A stretch of DNA of 64,000 nt from the NCBI RefSeq assembly GCF_021228125.1, contig NZ_JAJQQS010000003.1:682001-746000 (forward strand), in the 5' to 3' direction. The stretch comes from Streptomyces albireticuli (GTDB taxonomy: Bacteria; Actinomycetota; Actinomycetes; Streptomycetales; Streptomycetaceae). Position 1 is the stretch's first letter. Every line of letters begins with the position of its first letter. Both the position numbers and the translations under genes were made by a program. This document shows positions 9,143-17,501 of this stretch, piece by piece. The notes under the pieces were generated by a model. It had not been told where the DNA came from. It worked only from the letters and a program-made list of their open reading frames with translations, and made no database searches.

Positions 9143-10117
9143 TCACACCGGCGGGCCGGCCGGCACCGACAGGGACAGCGCGAAGCGCCCCGCCTCGTCC
9201 GTCCACCACCGGCTCAGCTCGAAGCCGGCCGCCGCCAGCTCCTTCCGTACCCCCTCCCGGCGGAACTTCGCCGAGATCTCCGTGCGCAGCTCCTCGCCCG
9301 CCGCGAAGTGGACCGCCAGATCGAGGGCGGGGACCTTCGCGACCAGGGCGGTACGGGCCCGCAGCCGCATCTCGATCCACTCCCGTTCCGCGTCCCAGAG
9401 GGCGACGTGGTCGAAGTCGTCCGGGTCGAAGTCGGCCTCCAGCTCACGGTTGATCACGGACAGCACGTTCTTGTTGAAGGCGGCGGTCACCCCCGCCGCG
9501 TCGTCGTAGGCGGCGACGAGCGTCCGCTCGTCCTTGACCAGGTCCGTGCCCAGCAGCAGCGCGTCGCCCGGGGCGAGTTCCGCGCGGACGGCGGCGAGGA
9601 AGACCGCCCGTTCGGCGGGGCGCAGATTGCCGATCGTGCCGCCCAGGAAGGCGAGCAGCCGCGGTCCGGGTGTGCCGGGCAGGGACAGCCCGTACTGGAA
9701 GTCGGCGACGAGCGCGTGCACGGTCAGGGCCGGATGCCCGGCGAGCAGCGTCCCGGCCGCCCCGGTCAGCGCGCTCTCGCTGACGTCGACCGGGACGTAG
9801 TGGTCCAGTGCGGTCAGCGCGCCGATCAGGTGCCGGGTCTTGTCGGACGAGCCGGAGCCCAGCTCCACGAGCGTACGGACGCCGGTGACCGCGGCGATCT
9901 CGTCGGCGCGGGTCACCAGGATCTCCCGCTCGGCCCGCGTCGGGTAGTACTCCGGCAGCAGGGTGATCTCGTCGAACAGCTCGCTGCCCCGGGCGTCGTA
10001 GAACCACTTCGGGGGGAGCTCCTTGGGCGAGCGGGTCAGCCCCGTGGCGACGTCCGCGCGCAGCGCGGCGGCGGTCGCGTCGAGGGGAAGGGTGCGGGTC
10101 AGGGCGAACGGGCTCAC
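9143..10117 (-). CDS. egtD: EgtD, L-histidine N-alpha-methyltransferase
   Basis: This 324-residue SAM-dependent enzyme trimethylates histidine to hercynine, the first step of ergothioneine synthesis. The SAM-binding motif is VELGSGSSDKTRHLI, followed by YVPVDVSESAL, FLGGTIGN and a C-terminal EIS(A)KFRREGV segment. All are typical of EgtD, and the length matches the family (about 320). The GTG start overlaps the egtC stop by 4 bp (GTGA), so egtD is translationally coupled as the last gene of the egtABCD operon. Confidence 0.96.
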   Translation of the reverse strand: MSPFALTRTLPLDATAAALRADVATGLTRSPKELPPKWFYDARGSELFDEITLLPEYYPTRAEREILVTRADEIAAVTGVRTLVELGSGSSDKTRHLIGALTALDHYVPVDVSESALTGAAGTLLAGHPALTVHALVADFQYGLSLPGTPGPRLLAFLGGTIGNLRPAERAVFLAAVRAELAPGDALLLGTDLVKDERTLVAAYDDAAGVTAAFNKNVLSVINRELEADFDPDDFDHVALWDAEREWIEMRLRARTALVAKVPALDLAVHFAAGEELRTEISAKFRREGVRKELAAAGFELSRWWTDEAGRFALSLSVPAGPPV

Positions 10118-10893
10118 GAAACGGGCTCCTTGAGCGAAGGAAGCGAGGAGAGCGGGGAGAGCGGGACGACGGAGAGCTCGGCGCGGGTGGCGGTGAGCAG
10201 CGTCCGGTCCGGCGCCTCCGTCCAGCGCGGGTCGTCGTCGTAGGGCTCGGACGCGACGGCCGTCCGGCCGTCCGCCACCAGGTACCAGAGGGTGTCGCCC
10301 CACGCGGTCGCGGTGATCGACGCGCCGTCGGTGAGCAGCAGGTTGAGCCGCGAGCCGGGCGCGGCCGAGGCCAGCGCCGCGACGGTGGCCGCGAGCGCCC
10401 GGCCCGGTGGCTCGCCGCCGCGCAGCCGCCGCTCCACCAGCGCCCAGACGAACGCCGAGTCGCACCGCGCCGCCAGCCGCAGCAGATCGGCGCGCGGGAG
10501 TAGCGCGGTCAGCGGGGCGACGGACTCCGGCCAGCCGGTCAGCGCCCCGTTGTGGCTGAACAGCCACGGCCCGCCCGCGAAGGGGGCCGCCGCGGCCTCG
10601 CCGTCGGCGCTCGCCTCGGTGGCGTCCCGGACCGCCGCGAGCAGCGCCCCGGTGCGCACGACGCGCGCCAGATCGGCGAAGGAGGGGTCGGACCAGATGG
10701 GCCCGGCCCGCCGGTAGCGGGCCGGGACGGGGTCCTCCGGGGCGTACCAGCCGACCCCGAAGCCGTCCGCGTTGACCGTGCCGTAGCGCTGCCGGCGCGG
10801 TGCCCACGACTGGCGGAACAGCGCGTACGGGGGCTCCACCACGGTCGTGCCGAGGGGTTCCGGCGGCCCCAGCACCGCGAGGTGGCGGCACAT
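10114..10893 (-). CDS. egtC: EgtC, gamma-glutamyl hercynylcysteine sulfoxide hydrolase
   Basis: This 259-residue class II glutamine-amidotransferase-fold protein starts MCRHLAVLG, which leaves Cys2 as the N-terminal nucleophile. NADGFGVGWY and LFSHNGALTGW are class II amidotransferase core motifs. EgtC removes the gamma-glutamyl group from gamma-glutamyl-hercynylcysteine sulfoxide. Its ATG overlaps the egtB stop (TGATG) and its stop overlaps the egtD start (GTGA), which indicates tight coupling. Confidence 0.96.
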   Translation of the reverse strand: MCRHLAVLGPPEPLGTTVVEPPYALFRQSWAPRRQRYGTVNADGFGVGWYAPEDPVPARYRRAGPIWSDPSFADLARVVRTGALLAAVRDATEASADGEAAAAPFAGGPWLFSHNGALTGWPESVAPLTALLPRADLLRLAARCDSAFVWALVERRLRGGEPPGRALAATVAALASAAPGSRLNLLLTDGASITATAWGDTLWYLVADGRTAVASEPYDDDPRWTEAPDRTLLTATRAELSVVPLSPLSSLPSLKEPVS

Positions 10894-12218
10894 CAGGACG
10901 GCTCCGCGTCGCGCGCCGTGCGGAAGCCGGCGAAGATCTGCCGGCGGACCGGCAGGTCCCAGTTGCGGAACGTCCCCCGGCAGGCCACCGGGTCGACGGC
11001 GAAGGAACCGCCGCGCAGCACCTTGTGGGCCTCGCCGAAGAACACCTCCGAGTACTCCCGGTAGGGGAAGGCGCGGAAGCCCGGGTAAGGCAGGAAGTCG
11101 CTCGACGTCCACTCCCACACGTCGCCGATCAGCTGGCGCACGCCCAAGGGGGACGCGCCGGCGGCGTACGCCCCCACCGGAGCCGGGCGCAGGTGCCGCT
11201 GGCCGAGGTTGGCGCGGTCGGGAGAAGGGTCCGCGTCACCCCACGGATAGCGGCGGGAGAGGCCGGAGCCCGGGTCGTGGCGGGCCGCCTTCTCCCACTC
11301 CGCCTCCGTGGGGAGCCGCCGCCCCGCCCACGCCGCGTACGCCGCCGCCTCGTACCAGCTCACGTGCAGCACCGGCTCGTCCAGCGGTACGGGCTCCTCC
11401 ACCCCGAACCGCCGCCGCACCCATCCGCCGCCCTCCCGCCGCCAGAACAGCGGCGCGGCCAGGCCGTGACGGCGCACCTGCTCCCGGCCGGCCGGCCGCC
11501 ACCAGCGGGCGTCGGCGTAGCCGCCGTCCTCGACGAACCGGAGGTACGCGCCGTTGCTGACGGGCAGCGTGTCGAGGAAGTAGGCGGGCACGAAGCGGGT
11601 GTGCGCGGGCCGTTCGTTGTCCAGCGCCCACGGCTCGGCCGACGTGCCCATCGTGAACGGCCCGCCCTCGACCAGGACCTCCGCCGGGAGCGAGGCCGCG
11701 TCGGGCGCGGCCCCCGGCGGCTCCGGGGCGGACAGCACCGCCGGGCCCCGGCGCAGCTGGTGGGTGATGAGCATCGTCTCGTCGTGCTGCTGCTCGTGCT
11801 GGGCGATCATGCCGAAGGCGAACCCCGCCTCCAGCAGCGGTGCCCCGGCCAGCGGCACTCTCTCCAGGACGTCCAGGACCCGGTCCCGGACGTCCGCCGC
11901 ATAGCCCCGCGCCTCCTCGGGCGCGAGCAGCGGCAGTCTCGGGCGTTCGGCACGCGGGTGCTCGAACGCGTCGTACACGGAATCGATCTCGGGCCGCAGC
12001 GCCTCGCGCCCGCCCACGGTGCGCAGCAGCCACTGCTCCTCCTGATTGCCGATGTGCGCGAGGTCCCAGACCAGCGGCGACATCAGGGGGGAGTGCTGGG
12101 CGGTCAGCTCACGCCCGTCCACACAGCCGGTGAGCGCGTGGGTGCGCGCCCGGGCGGTGCGGAGGGCGTCCGCGGCCCGCCGCCGGAGGACGGCGGGGTC
12201 GAGCTCGGGGACGGTCAT
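10893..12218 (-). CDS. egtB: EgtB, hercynine sulfoxide synthase
   Basis: This 441-residue protein has an N-terminal DinB-like domain (about residues 10-170) with the iron-binding histidines in AHIGNQEEQWLL and QHEQQHDETML. A C-terminal formylglycine-generating-enzyme-like domain follows (about 180-435: GGPFTMGT, RLPTEAEWEKAAR, GDVWEWTSS, KVLRGGSF, FAGFR). EgtB is a non-haem iron enzyme that joins hercynine and gamma-glutamylcysteine with O2 to form the C-S bond and sulfoxide. ATGA overlap with egtA upstream and TGATG overlap with egtC downstream. Confidence 0.96.
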   Translation of the reverse strand: MTVPELDPAVLRRRAADALRTARARTHALTGCVDGRELTAQHSPLMSPLVWDLAHIGNQEEQWLLRTVGGREALRPEIDSVYDAFEHPRAERPRLPLLAPEEARGYAADVRDRVLDVLERVPLAGAPLLEAGFAFGMIAQHEQQHDETMLITHQLRRGPAVLSAPEPPGAAPDAASLPAEVLVEGGPFTMGTSAEPWALDNERPAHTRFVPAYFLDTLPVSNGAYLRFVEDGGYADARWWRPAGREQVRRHGLAAPLFWRREGGGWVRRRFGVEEPVPLDEPVLHVSWYEAAAYAAWAGRRLPTEAEWEKAARHDPGSGLSRRYPWGDADPSPDRANLGQRHLRPAPVGAYAAGASPLGVRQLIGDVWEWTSSDFLPYPGFRAFPYREYSEVFFGEAHKVLRGGSFAVDPVACRGTFRNWDLPVRRQIFAGFRTARDAEPS

Positions 12219-13495
12219 GCGCGGCGCTCCTTGCCGAGGACGTGGTCCAGGAGGTCGTCGGCGGGGCACCGGGCGCGGTCGACGTACCGGGCGGTGAAGG
12301 CGTCGACGGCGGCCAGGACGCGGGACGTCGCGCCCATCCGGGGCAGTGCCTCCCGGGCGGCCGCGAAGCAGGCGACCGCCGCGGCGTGCAGCTCGGGGTC
12401 GGCCAGGCCGTGCCGGGCGGCGTTCCGCCACAGCGGATTGTCCGGCGGGGGCTCCGCGCCGGCGGTGTCCGCGAGGGCCTTCACCGCGCGGTAGGCCGTC
12501 TCGGAGGCCACGGGGTCGTCGAACAGCGCGGCCGTCACGGCGAGCGGCACCAGCCAGCCGTCCTCGCCGGGCTGTGCGTCGATCATGCGCAGCTCCAGGT
12601 GGCCGCGCGGGCGCACGGGCGGGAACAGCGTGGTCAGGTGGTAGGCCACGTCGTCCGCGGTGAGTCGCCGGGGCCGTCCCGTGCGCGCCCAGCGGCGCAG
12701 GTCCAGACCCTCCGGGGCGTGCCACGGCCGGTCGCCCGACCGCAGGCACATCACCGGGGCGTCCAGGACGTACCCGGCCCAGGCGGCCCGGAGGTCCGGG
12801 AGCTCCGGCGGTGCCAGGGCGCGCCCGGGGTCGACGTCGGCGTAGGCGGCCTGCCGGGTGGAGCGCCAGCCGGTCGGCCGGCCCAGATGCAGCGGGGAAT
12901 TGGCGAACGCGGCGACGAGGACCGCGCCCAGCAGATGGGCGAGCCGCCAGCGCCGCCCGAAGCCGAGCGGACCCGGTTCCTCGAACCCGGCGTCGACGCA
13001 CACCTGGACGGACGCGGTGCGGCACATGATGGTGCGCCCCGCGCCGTTGCGCCGGTCGTAGAAGGCCTCCATGGCCTCGTAGCGGGGGGTCCGCAGGACG
13101 CGCCGCGGGGGCTGCCAGGGGTCCTGGCCGTAGCCCGCGAGGACCAGGCCGAGGTCGTGGAGGGCGGGGCGGGCGGCGGCGAGATCGGCGGAGACCTCCG
13201 CCACACAGGCGGCGAGGGAGTCCGCGGGCCGGGAGCTGAACTCCAGCTGGCCGCCCGGCTCGACGGTGATCAGGGACCGCAGCGGCAGGTCACGCAGGCG
13301 GTCGGCGGCCGTCGCCAGCAGGGGCGGGGGGACCGGGCGGGTGGGGTCACGCGGGTCGTGGACGAGCCATTCCAGCTCCACTCCGAGGAGCCTGGGAGGG
13401 CCGGTCTTGAAACAGATGCCGCGTACGAGCGCGTTCACCTCCGCCTCGTCCACGAACGCGGCGGGGCCCGCCCTGCCGGACTCGGTGTCCGCCAT
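12215..13495 (-). CDS. egtA: EgtA, glutamate-cysteine ligase of ergothioneine synthesis
   Basis: This 426-residue ATP-dependent ligase makes gamma-glutamylcysteine, the sulfur donor for EgtB. The GCS2-type N-terminus contains the substrate-binding GVELEWLVHD motif, with RGHLELRMIDAQPGEDGW towards the C-terminal half. The ATG is preceded by GGAGGT. It is the first gene of the egtABCD operon, with a 4-bp overlap into egtB. No egtE (C-S lyase) is present in the window; in actinomycetes this lyase is often encoded elsewhere. Confidence 0.95.
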   Translation of the reverse strand: MADTESGRAGPAAFVDEAEVNALVRGICFKTGPPRLLGVELEWLVHDPRDPTRPVPPPLLATAADRLRDLPLRSLITVEPGGQLEFSSRPADSLAACVAEVSADLAAARPALHDLGLVLAGYGQDPWQPPRRVLRTPRYEAMEAFYDRRNGAGRTIMCRTASVQVCVDAGFEEPGPLGFGRRWRLAHLLGAVLVAAFANSPLHLGRPTGWRSTRQAAYADVDPGRALAPPELPDLRAAWAGYVLDAPVMCLRSGDRPWHAPEGLDLRRWARTGRPRRLTADDVAYHLTTLFPPVRPRGHLELRMIDAQPGEDGWLVPLAVTAALFDDPVASETAYRAVKALADTAGAEPPPDNPLWRNAARHGLADPELHAAAVACFAAAREALPRMGATSRVLAAVDAFTARYVDRARCPADDLLDHVLGKERRA

Positions 13496-13521
13496 GGTCC
13501 GTACCTCCCGTCCATCGCCGC

Positions 13522-13546
13522 CGGCGGAACCTCAGCGGTTCCGCTG
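13522..13546 (-). promoter_or_regulatory. 10-bp hairpin in the egtA leader
   Basis: CGGCGGAACC and GGTTCCGCTG pair over 10 bp (one G-T) around a TCAGC loop, 27 bp upstream of the egtA ATG. An overlapping alternative palindrome, TCAGCGG-TT-CCGCTGA (13532-13547), competes for the same bases. It could be an operator or a leader-RNA structure; no experimental class is recognised. Confidence 0.45.
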
Positions 13547-13596
13547 AACACCACGGGTGGAGCCGGGCCCCATGTTTCCCTCGTGCTCGACCGGCC

Positions 13597-13630
13597 TCAA
13601 GGGCACCTCGTCATTGTGACGAGCCCTTGA
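13597..13630. promoter_or_regulatory. Nested 34-bp palindrome between egtA and P450
   Basis: Outer arms TCAAGGGC (13597-13604) and GCCCTTGA (13623-13630) enclose inner arms TCGTCA and TGACGA around TTG. All arms are perfect. It sits in the divergent egtA/P450 spacer and its right arm overlaps the likely -35 box of the P450 gene. It is a candidate regulator-binding site or hairpin, and the regulator is unknown. Confidence 0.5.
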
Positions 13631-13657
13631 CGTACACGCCAGAGGAGGGCGTACGGT
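13627..13657 (+). promoter_or_regulatory. Candidate promoter, P450 gene
   Basis: TTGACG at 13627 and TACGGT at 13652 are 19 bp apart, slightly long for a vegetative promoter. Transcription would begin about 7 bases after the -10, at or next to the GTG at 13665, so the mRNA may be leaderless. A GAGGAGGG sequence 15 bases before the GTG would then be promoter spacer rather than a ribosome-binding site. Confidence 0.35.
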
Positions 13658-13664
13658 CACAAAA

Positions 13665-14966
13665 GTGACCGGATCCGAGGTGCCCGCCGACATCCACCAT
13701 CCCGAGACCTATGCCCACGGGGTGCCCTACGCACGCTTCCGGGAATTACGGGAGCACAGCCCCGTGCACTGGACGGAGGAGCCGGCCGTCGGCCCCTGGC
13801 CCGCCGGCCCCGGCTACTGGGCGGTCCTCCGGCACGCCGACGTCAAGCACGTGCTGCGCACCCCCGAGGTCTTCTCCTCGCACCTGGGCGCCACCCAGAT
13901 CCCCGACCCGGACACGCCCGGGGACCTCGACTTCGTCCGGTCGATGATGCTCAACCAGGACCCGCCCGCCCACGCGCGGCTGCGCCGCATCGTCGCCGCC
14001 GCCTTCACTCCGCGCGCCGTCCGGGAGCTGGAGGCCGTCATCGAGGCCCGCGCCCAGGCCCTGGTCGACGGTGTCGCGGCCCGGGGCGCGACGGATTTCG
14101 TGGAGCTCGCCGCGGACCTGCCCGTGTGGACCCTCGCGCACATCATGGGCGTGCCGGACCAGGACCGGCGGCTGTTCTACGACTGGTCCAACCGCGTCAT
14201 CGGCTACCAGGACCCCGACCACGCCGGGTCGGCGACCGCCGCCCCCGGGGCGCTCACCCCGGTGGGCCGCGCCGCCCTCGCCCTGCGGCCCGCCACGCTC
14301 GCCCGCCCCGACGGCAGCATGATCAGCCCGCGCTCGCGGGAGGCCCTCGCCGACATGTTCGCCTACGCGCACGCCCTCTCCGGCGAGCCCCGCCCCGGCA
14401 GCGTGATGGCGCACATGCGCGACGCGGGCCTGACCCGCGACGAGTTCGAGACGATGTTCTTCCTCTTCGCGGTGGCCGGCAACGAGACCCTGCGCAACGG
14501 CATCCCCGGCGGCCTGCTGACCCTCCTGGACCACCCCGCGCAGTTCGAGCTGTTCCGCACCCGCCCGGAGCTCACCGCGACGGCGGTGGAGGAGGTCCTC
14601 CGGCACTGGCCGCCCGTCATGGACTTCCGCCGCACCGCCACCCGCGACACGGAGCTCGCCGGGGTGCGCGTCCGGCGCGGCGAGAAGGTCGTCGTCTTCC
14701 ACGCCTCCGCCAATCGCGACGAGCGCGTCTTCGCCGACCCCGACCGCTTCGACATCACCCGCACGCCCAACGACCACGTCAGCTTCGGCTTCGGCCCGCA
14801 CGTCTGCCTGGGCGCCCACCTCGCGCGCGTACAGCTGAGGGCCGTCCTGCGGGCCGCCGCGGACCGGTTGCCCGGGCTGGAGCGGGCGGGCGAGCCGGTC
14901 CGCCTGACGTCCAACTTCCAGAACGGCCTCAAACACCTGCCCGTCAGATGGCGAACATCTCCGTGA
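13665..14966 (+). CDS. Cytochrome P450, CYP125/CYP142-like
   Basis: This 433-residue soluble P450 has the I-helix motif AGNET (about residues 271-275), the K-helix EEVLR, and the haem loop FGFGPHVCLGAHLAR with ligand Cys381. The segments MLNQDPPAHARLRR, AAFTPRAVREL, VPDQDRRLFYDWSN and the terminal NGLKHLPV resemble actinobacterial sterol-side-chain or fatty-acid P450s of the CYP124/125/142 group. That is of interest given the KstR2-type steroid genes 15-30 kb downstream, but no ferredoxin is adjacent and substrate is unproven. The start is GTG at 13665. The 3' end overlaps the convergent DUF4239 gene by 23 bp. Confidence 0.88.
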   Translation: MTGSEVPADIHHPETYAHGVPYARFRELREHSPVHWTEEPAVGPWPAGPGYWAVLRHADVKHVLRTPEVFSSHLGATQIPDPDTPGDLDFVRSMMLNQDPPAHARLRRIVAAAFTPRAVRELEAVIEARAQALVDGVAARGATDFVELAADLPVWTLAHIMGVPDQDRRLFYDWSNRVIGYQDPDHAGSATAAPGALTPVGRAALALRPATLARPDGSMISPRSREALADMFAYAHALSGEPRPGSVMAHMRDAGLTRDEFETMFFLFAVAGNETLRNGIPGGLLTLLDHPAQFELFRTRPELTATAVEEVLRHWPPVMDFRRTATRDTELAGVRVRRGEKVVVFHASANRDERVFADPDRFDITRTPNDHVSFGFGPHVCLGAHLARVQLRAVLRAAADRLPGLERAGEPVRLTSNFQNGLKHLPVRWRTSP

Positions 14967-15699
14967 AGGCACCGCTGGCATCGCCCACGTCATGGCCGAA
15001 GGGGGAGTTGAAGTCCCAGATGAGGAAGAGGAGGAAGGCGATCAGGGCGCTGTAGAGGCCTGCCAGCAGCAGCTCGCGCGGCGACCGCCCGATCTGGAGG
15101 GTGAAGATCAGCCCCACGGCCACCAGCGCGCCCGCGACCAGCCCGAACCACACCACGCCCGGCATGGTGGGTTCGGAGTTCCCGCCCCGGGAGGTGCGCG
15201 CGGCGTCCGCCGCGCCGACCTGGTCCAGGATCGGCTGGTACGACTGTCCCTCGTGGTCGTTGCGCGGTTCGTAGGAGGTGACGTCCTCCCGGACCTTGGC
15301 CAGCAACTGCGCGCTGCGCTCGGTCAGTCCGCCGTGCTTGAGCATGACCGGCCACTCCTTGTGGACGACGTAGCTCACATAGGCGTCGATGTCCTCCCGC
15401 ACCTGGTCCCGGGCGGCCGGCGCGTAGACCTGGACCCGCTCGTGGATCTCGTGCAGCGCCTGGGCCTCGGCGCGGACCTCCTCCTGGGCGCCGTTGCGCG
15501 CCTCCCAGACGCCGGCGATGGCCAGGCCGAGGACGATGGCGTAGACCACGCCGATCATCATCGTCATGTACTCGATGACGTCGGGGGTCTCGCTCGGATC
15601 GAAGTCCTCGCCGAGCCTGCGGTGCCGCAGCAAGGTGATGGTCAGGACGACCGCGCAGGCGGCGGCCATCGCGAGGGCCAGGACCAGCCACTCGGACAA
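14944..15699 (-). CDS. DUF4239-type membrane protein
   Basis: This 251-residue protein has N-terminal membrane segments (LVLALAMAAACAVVLTITLL and a second near MMIGVVYAIVLGLAIAGVW), a charged central coiled stretch of about 100 residues (EEVRAEAQALHEIHERVQVY and on), and two C-terminal membrane segments (VVWFGLVAGALVAVGLIFTL, LLLAGLYSALIAFLLFLIWDF). This layout is typical of DUF4239 (bestrophin-like) proteins; channel function is not shown. The start is a TTG preceded by GGAGGT. Its 3' end overlaps the P450 gene by 23 bp in antisense. Confidence 0.75.
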   Translation of the reverse strand: MSEWLVLALAMAAACAVVLTITLLRHRRLGEDFDPSETPDVIEYMTMMIGVVYAIVLGLAIAGVWEARNGAQEEVRAEAQALHEIHERVQVYAPAARDQVREDIDAYVSYVVHKEWPVMLKHGGLTERSAQLLAKVREDVTSYEPRNDHEGQSYQPILDQVGAADAARTSRGGNSEPTMPGVVWFGLVAGALVAVGLIFTLQIGRSPRELLLAGLYSALIAFLLFLIWDFNSPFGHDVGDASGAFTEMFAI

Positions 15700-15752
15700 G
15701 GGAAAACCTCCGGGGTGAGGATGTCTGCGGGTACGGGAACGCGGGCGGGGCG

Positions 15753-16547
15753 TCAGCCGCGGCGCCCACCGCCACCGCCGCCGCGTGGCCGCAGCAGGGC
15801 GGCCGAGAGGACGGCCGGAGCGGTGAGCAGCAGGGTGAAGGTCACCAGCGAGACGCCGCCTTCGGGGCGCTTGGAGACCGACGGGTGGTAGGCGCGGGGC
15901 GCGATGTGCGACGGCGGTGTGGTCACGGGGGTGGGCGTCGGCTCCGGCGCGGGGGCCGGGGGCGGTGAGACGTCGCCGCCGCGGGCGATCACCGGCCGCG
16001 GCGCCGGTGGCGGCACGGGTGCGGGAGGCCGGGGCGGAAGGGGCGGGGGCGAGGGGGCGGGCGGAGCCGGAGCCGGTGGCGCGATCCGCACGCCCGGCGG
16101 GCGGGGACGCGGCGCGGGACAGTGACCGATGACGGCCGTGCCGCCGCCCGCCCGCGCGTCGACCGTCACGCACCCCGGCTCGTCCTGGATCACCACGGAC
16201 GCGCCGTCGCCCGTCGTGACGGTCACCTTGCCCAGGTGGCCGCGCCCGGAGGTCCGTCCACGGCCCGACGGCCCCTCGATGACCACGGTGGGGGAGGAGG
16301 CGGCGGCCGACGGCCGACCCTGGGGGCGAAGCGGGTAGGCCGGGTGGTGTGCGGGGTGAACCGGGTGGTCCGGACGGGGCTTCCCGGCGGGGAAGAACGT
16401 TCCGCCAACGCGGACGCCCTTCACGTCCCGCACGCCCCTGGGATCGTCCCCGTCACCGTCCGCTTGCACCGGTGCGGCCGCGGCTGTCGCCAGCACGGCC
16501 ACGAAGGCCACGATCCCCGTCCGCCCCGCACACACCCATCCACTCAC
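15753..16547 (-). CDS. Secreted proline-rich protein with C-terminal membrane anchor
   Basis: About 264 residues. A GTG start gives a signal peptide (VSGWVCAGRTGIVAFVAVLA, cleavage probably after PVQA). A small beta-rich region (VTTGDGASVVIQDEPGCVTV, two cysteines) follows, then a long Pro/Ala-rich wall-spanning linker (about residues 155-210) and a C-terminal hydrophobic helix (SLVTFTLLLTAPAVLSAALL) ending in an Arg/Gly-rich tail. No LPxTG sorting motif is present, so it is probably membrane-anchored and exposed on the surface. An in-frame TTG at 16598 is an alternative start, but its GGAGGG is too close. No family recognised. Confidence 0.6.
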   Translation of the reverse strand: MSGWVCAGRTGIVAFVAVLATAAAAPVQADGDGDDPRGVRDVKGVRVGGTFFPAGKPRPDHPVHPAHHPAYPLRPQGRPSAAASSPTVVIEGPSGRGRTSGRGHLGKVTVTTGDGASVVIQDEPGCVTVDARAGGGTAVIGHCPAPRPRPPGVRIAPPAPAPPAPSPPPLPPRPPAPVPPPAPRPVIARGGDVSPPPAPAPEPTPTPVTTPPSHIAPRAYHPSVSKRPEGGVSLVTFTLLLTAPAVLSAALLRPRGGGGGGRRG

Positions 16548-16660
16548 GACAGAGATCTTGGTGGTCGGCAAGGCTTCCGCCGCGCCTTCGCGCCTCAATC
16601 CCTCCGATGGGATGAAGAAGTGTGTGCGTTATGTGTGGAACAACTTCGACAACAAGGGCA

Positions 16661-16673
16661 CTTCCGGAGGAAG
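16661..16673 (-). terminator. Small hairpin after the enoyl-CoA hydratase gene
   Basis: CTTCC-GGA-GGAAG is a perfect inverted repeat about 43 bases past the hydratase stop. On the minus strand it is followed by a T-containing stretch, so it may end the acyl-CoA dehydrogenase/hydratase transcript. The rest of the 16548-16715 spacer shows no convincing gene. Confidence 0.3.
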
Positions 16674-16715
16674 CCGTGAACTCCGGGTCCAGGGCCGACG
16701 CACCTCAACGGACCG

Positions 16716-17501
16716 TCATCTCCCGGCGTCCCGCGGCTCGGAGAAGTCACCGTGCCTGCCCGCCCCCGCCGCGAAGCGCGCGACCCCCTCGGCGGCGCTC
16801 TCCAACGAGGCCATACCGTAGGCGAGTTCACCCGCCATCGCGGGCTCCTCCGGAAGGCCCTCCTGCTCCAGCAAGGAGGCGCGGTCGCCGCGCAGGCACT
16901 CCTGCGGGAAGCGGGCGATCCCCGCGGCCAGTTCCTCCGCCGCCCGGCGCGACTCCCCGGGCGGCACAAGGCGGTTGACGAGTCCGATGGCGTACGCCTC
17001 CGGCGCCTCGACCGGACGGCCGGTCAGAATCAGGTCCATGGCCCGGCTCGCCCCGATCAGCCGGGGCAGCCGGACCGTACCGCCGTCGACCAGCGGCACG
17101 CCCCAGCGGCGGCAGAACACGCCGAACACCGCGTCCTCCTCGGCCACGCGCAGATCACACCACAGCGCCAGCTCCAGCCCGCCCGCCACCGCGTGGCCGC
17201 TCACCGCCGCGACGACCGGCTTCGACAGGCGGAGCCGGGTCGGGCCCATCGGCCCGTCGCCGTCCGGCGCCACACGATTGCCGCGCTCCGTGCCGAACGC
17301 CTTGAGGTCGGCGCCCGCGCAGAAGGTCCCGCCCTCGCCCCAGAGCACCGCCACCCGCGCGTCCTCGTCGGCCTCGAACTCCCGGAAGGCGTCGGCGAGC
17401 GCGGCCGCCGCCGGCCCGTCGACGGCGTTGCGGACCCCGGGCCGGGCGAGGACCACCGTGGTGACCGGCCCGGCCCGGACCACGCGGACGCCGGCGGTCA
17501 C
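16716..17501 (-). CDS. Enoyl-CoA hydratase/isomerase (crotonase)
   Basis: This 261-residue crotonase-fold protein has the oxyanion-hole segments TFCAGADLKAFG and VSGHAVAGGLELALWCDLRVA, and the downstream RRWGVPLVDGGTVRLPRLIG motif. It should hydrate or isomerise an enoyl-CoA ester in the cytosol. The GTG start overlaps the stop of the upstream acyl-CoA dehydrogenase by 4 bp (GTGA), so the two are one operon and presumably act in sequence on the same acyl-CoA. The chain-length or substrate class is not readable. Confidence 0.9.
   Translation of the reverse strand: MTAGVRVVRAGPVTTVVLARPGVRNAVDGPAAAALADAFREFEADEDARVAVLWGEGGTFCAGADLKAFGTERGNRVAPDGDGPMGPTRLRLSKPVVAAVSGHAVAGGLELALWCDLRVAEEDAVFGVFCRRWGVPLVDGGTVRLPRLIGASRAMDLILTGRPVEAPEAYAIGLVNRLVPPGESRRAAEELAAGIARFPQECLRGDRASLLEQEGLPEEPAMAGELAYGMASLESAAEGVARFAAGAGRHGDFSEPRDAGR

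Noticed and set aside
15753..16547. Sortase-anchored surface protein
   Set aside because: The C-terminus has a hydrophobic helix and basic tail but no LPxTG-like motif before it.
16622..16978. Plus-strand small ORF with a good GGAGGA ribosome-binding site at 16666 and GTG at 16676
   Set aside because: Product is Pro/Arg-rich and runs antisense into the hydratase gene; the GGAGGA belongs to a hairpin.
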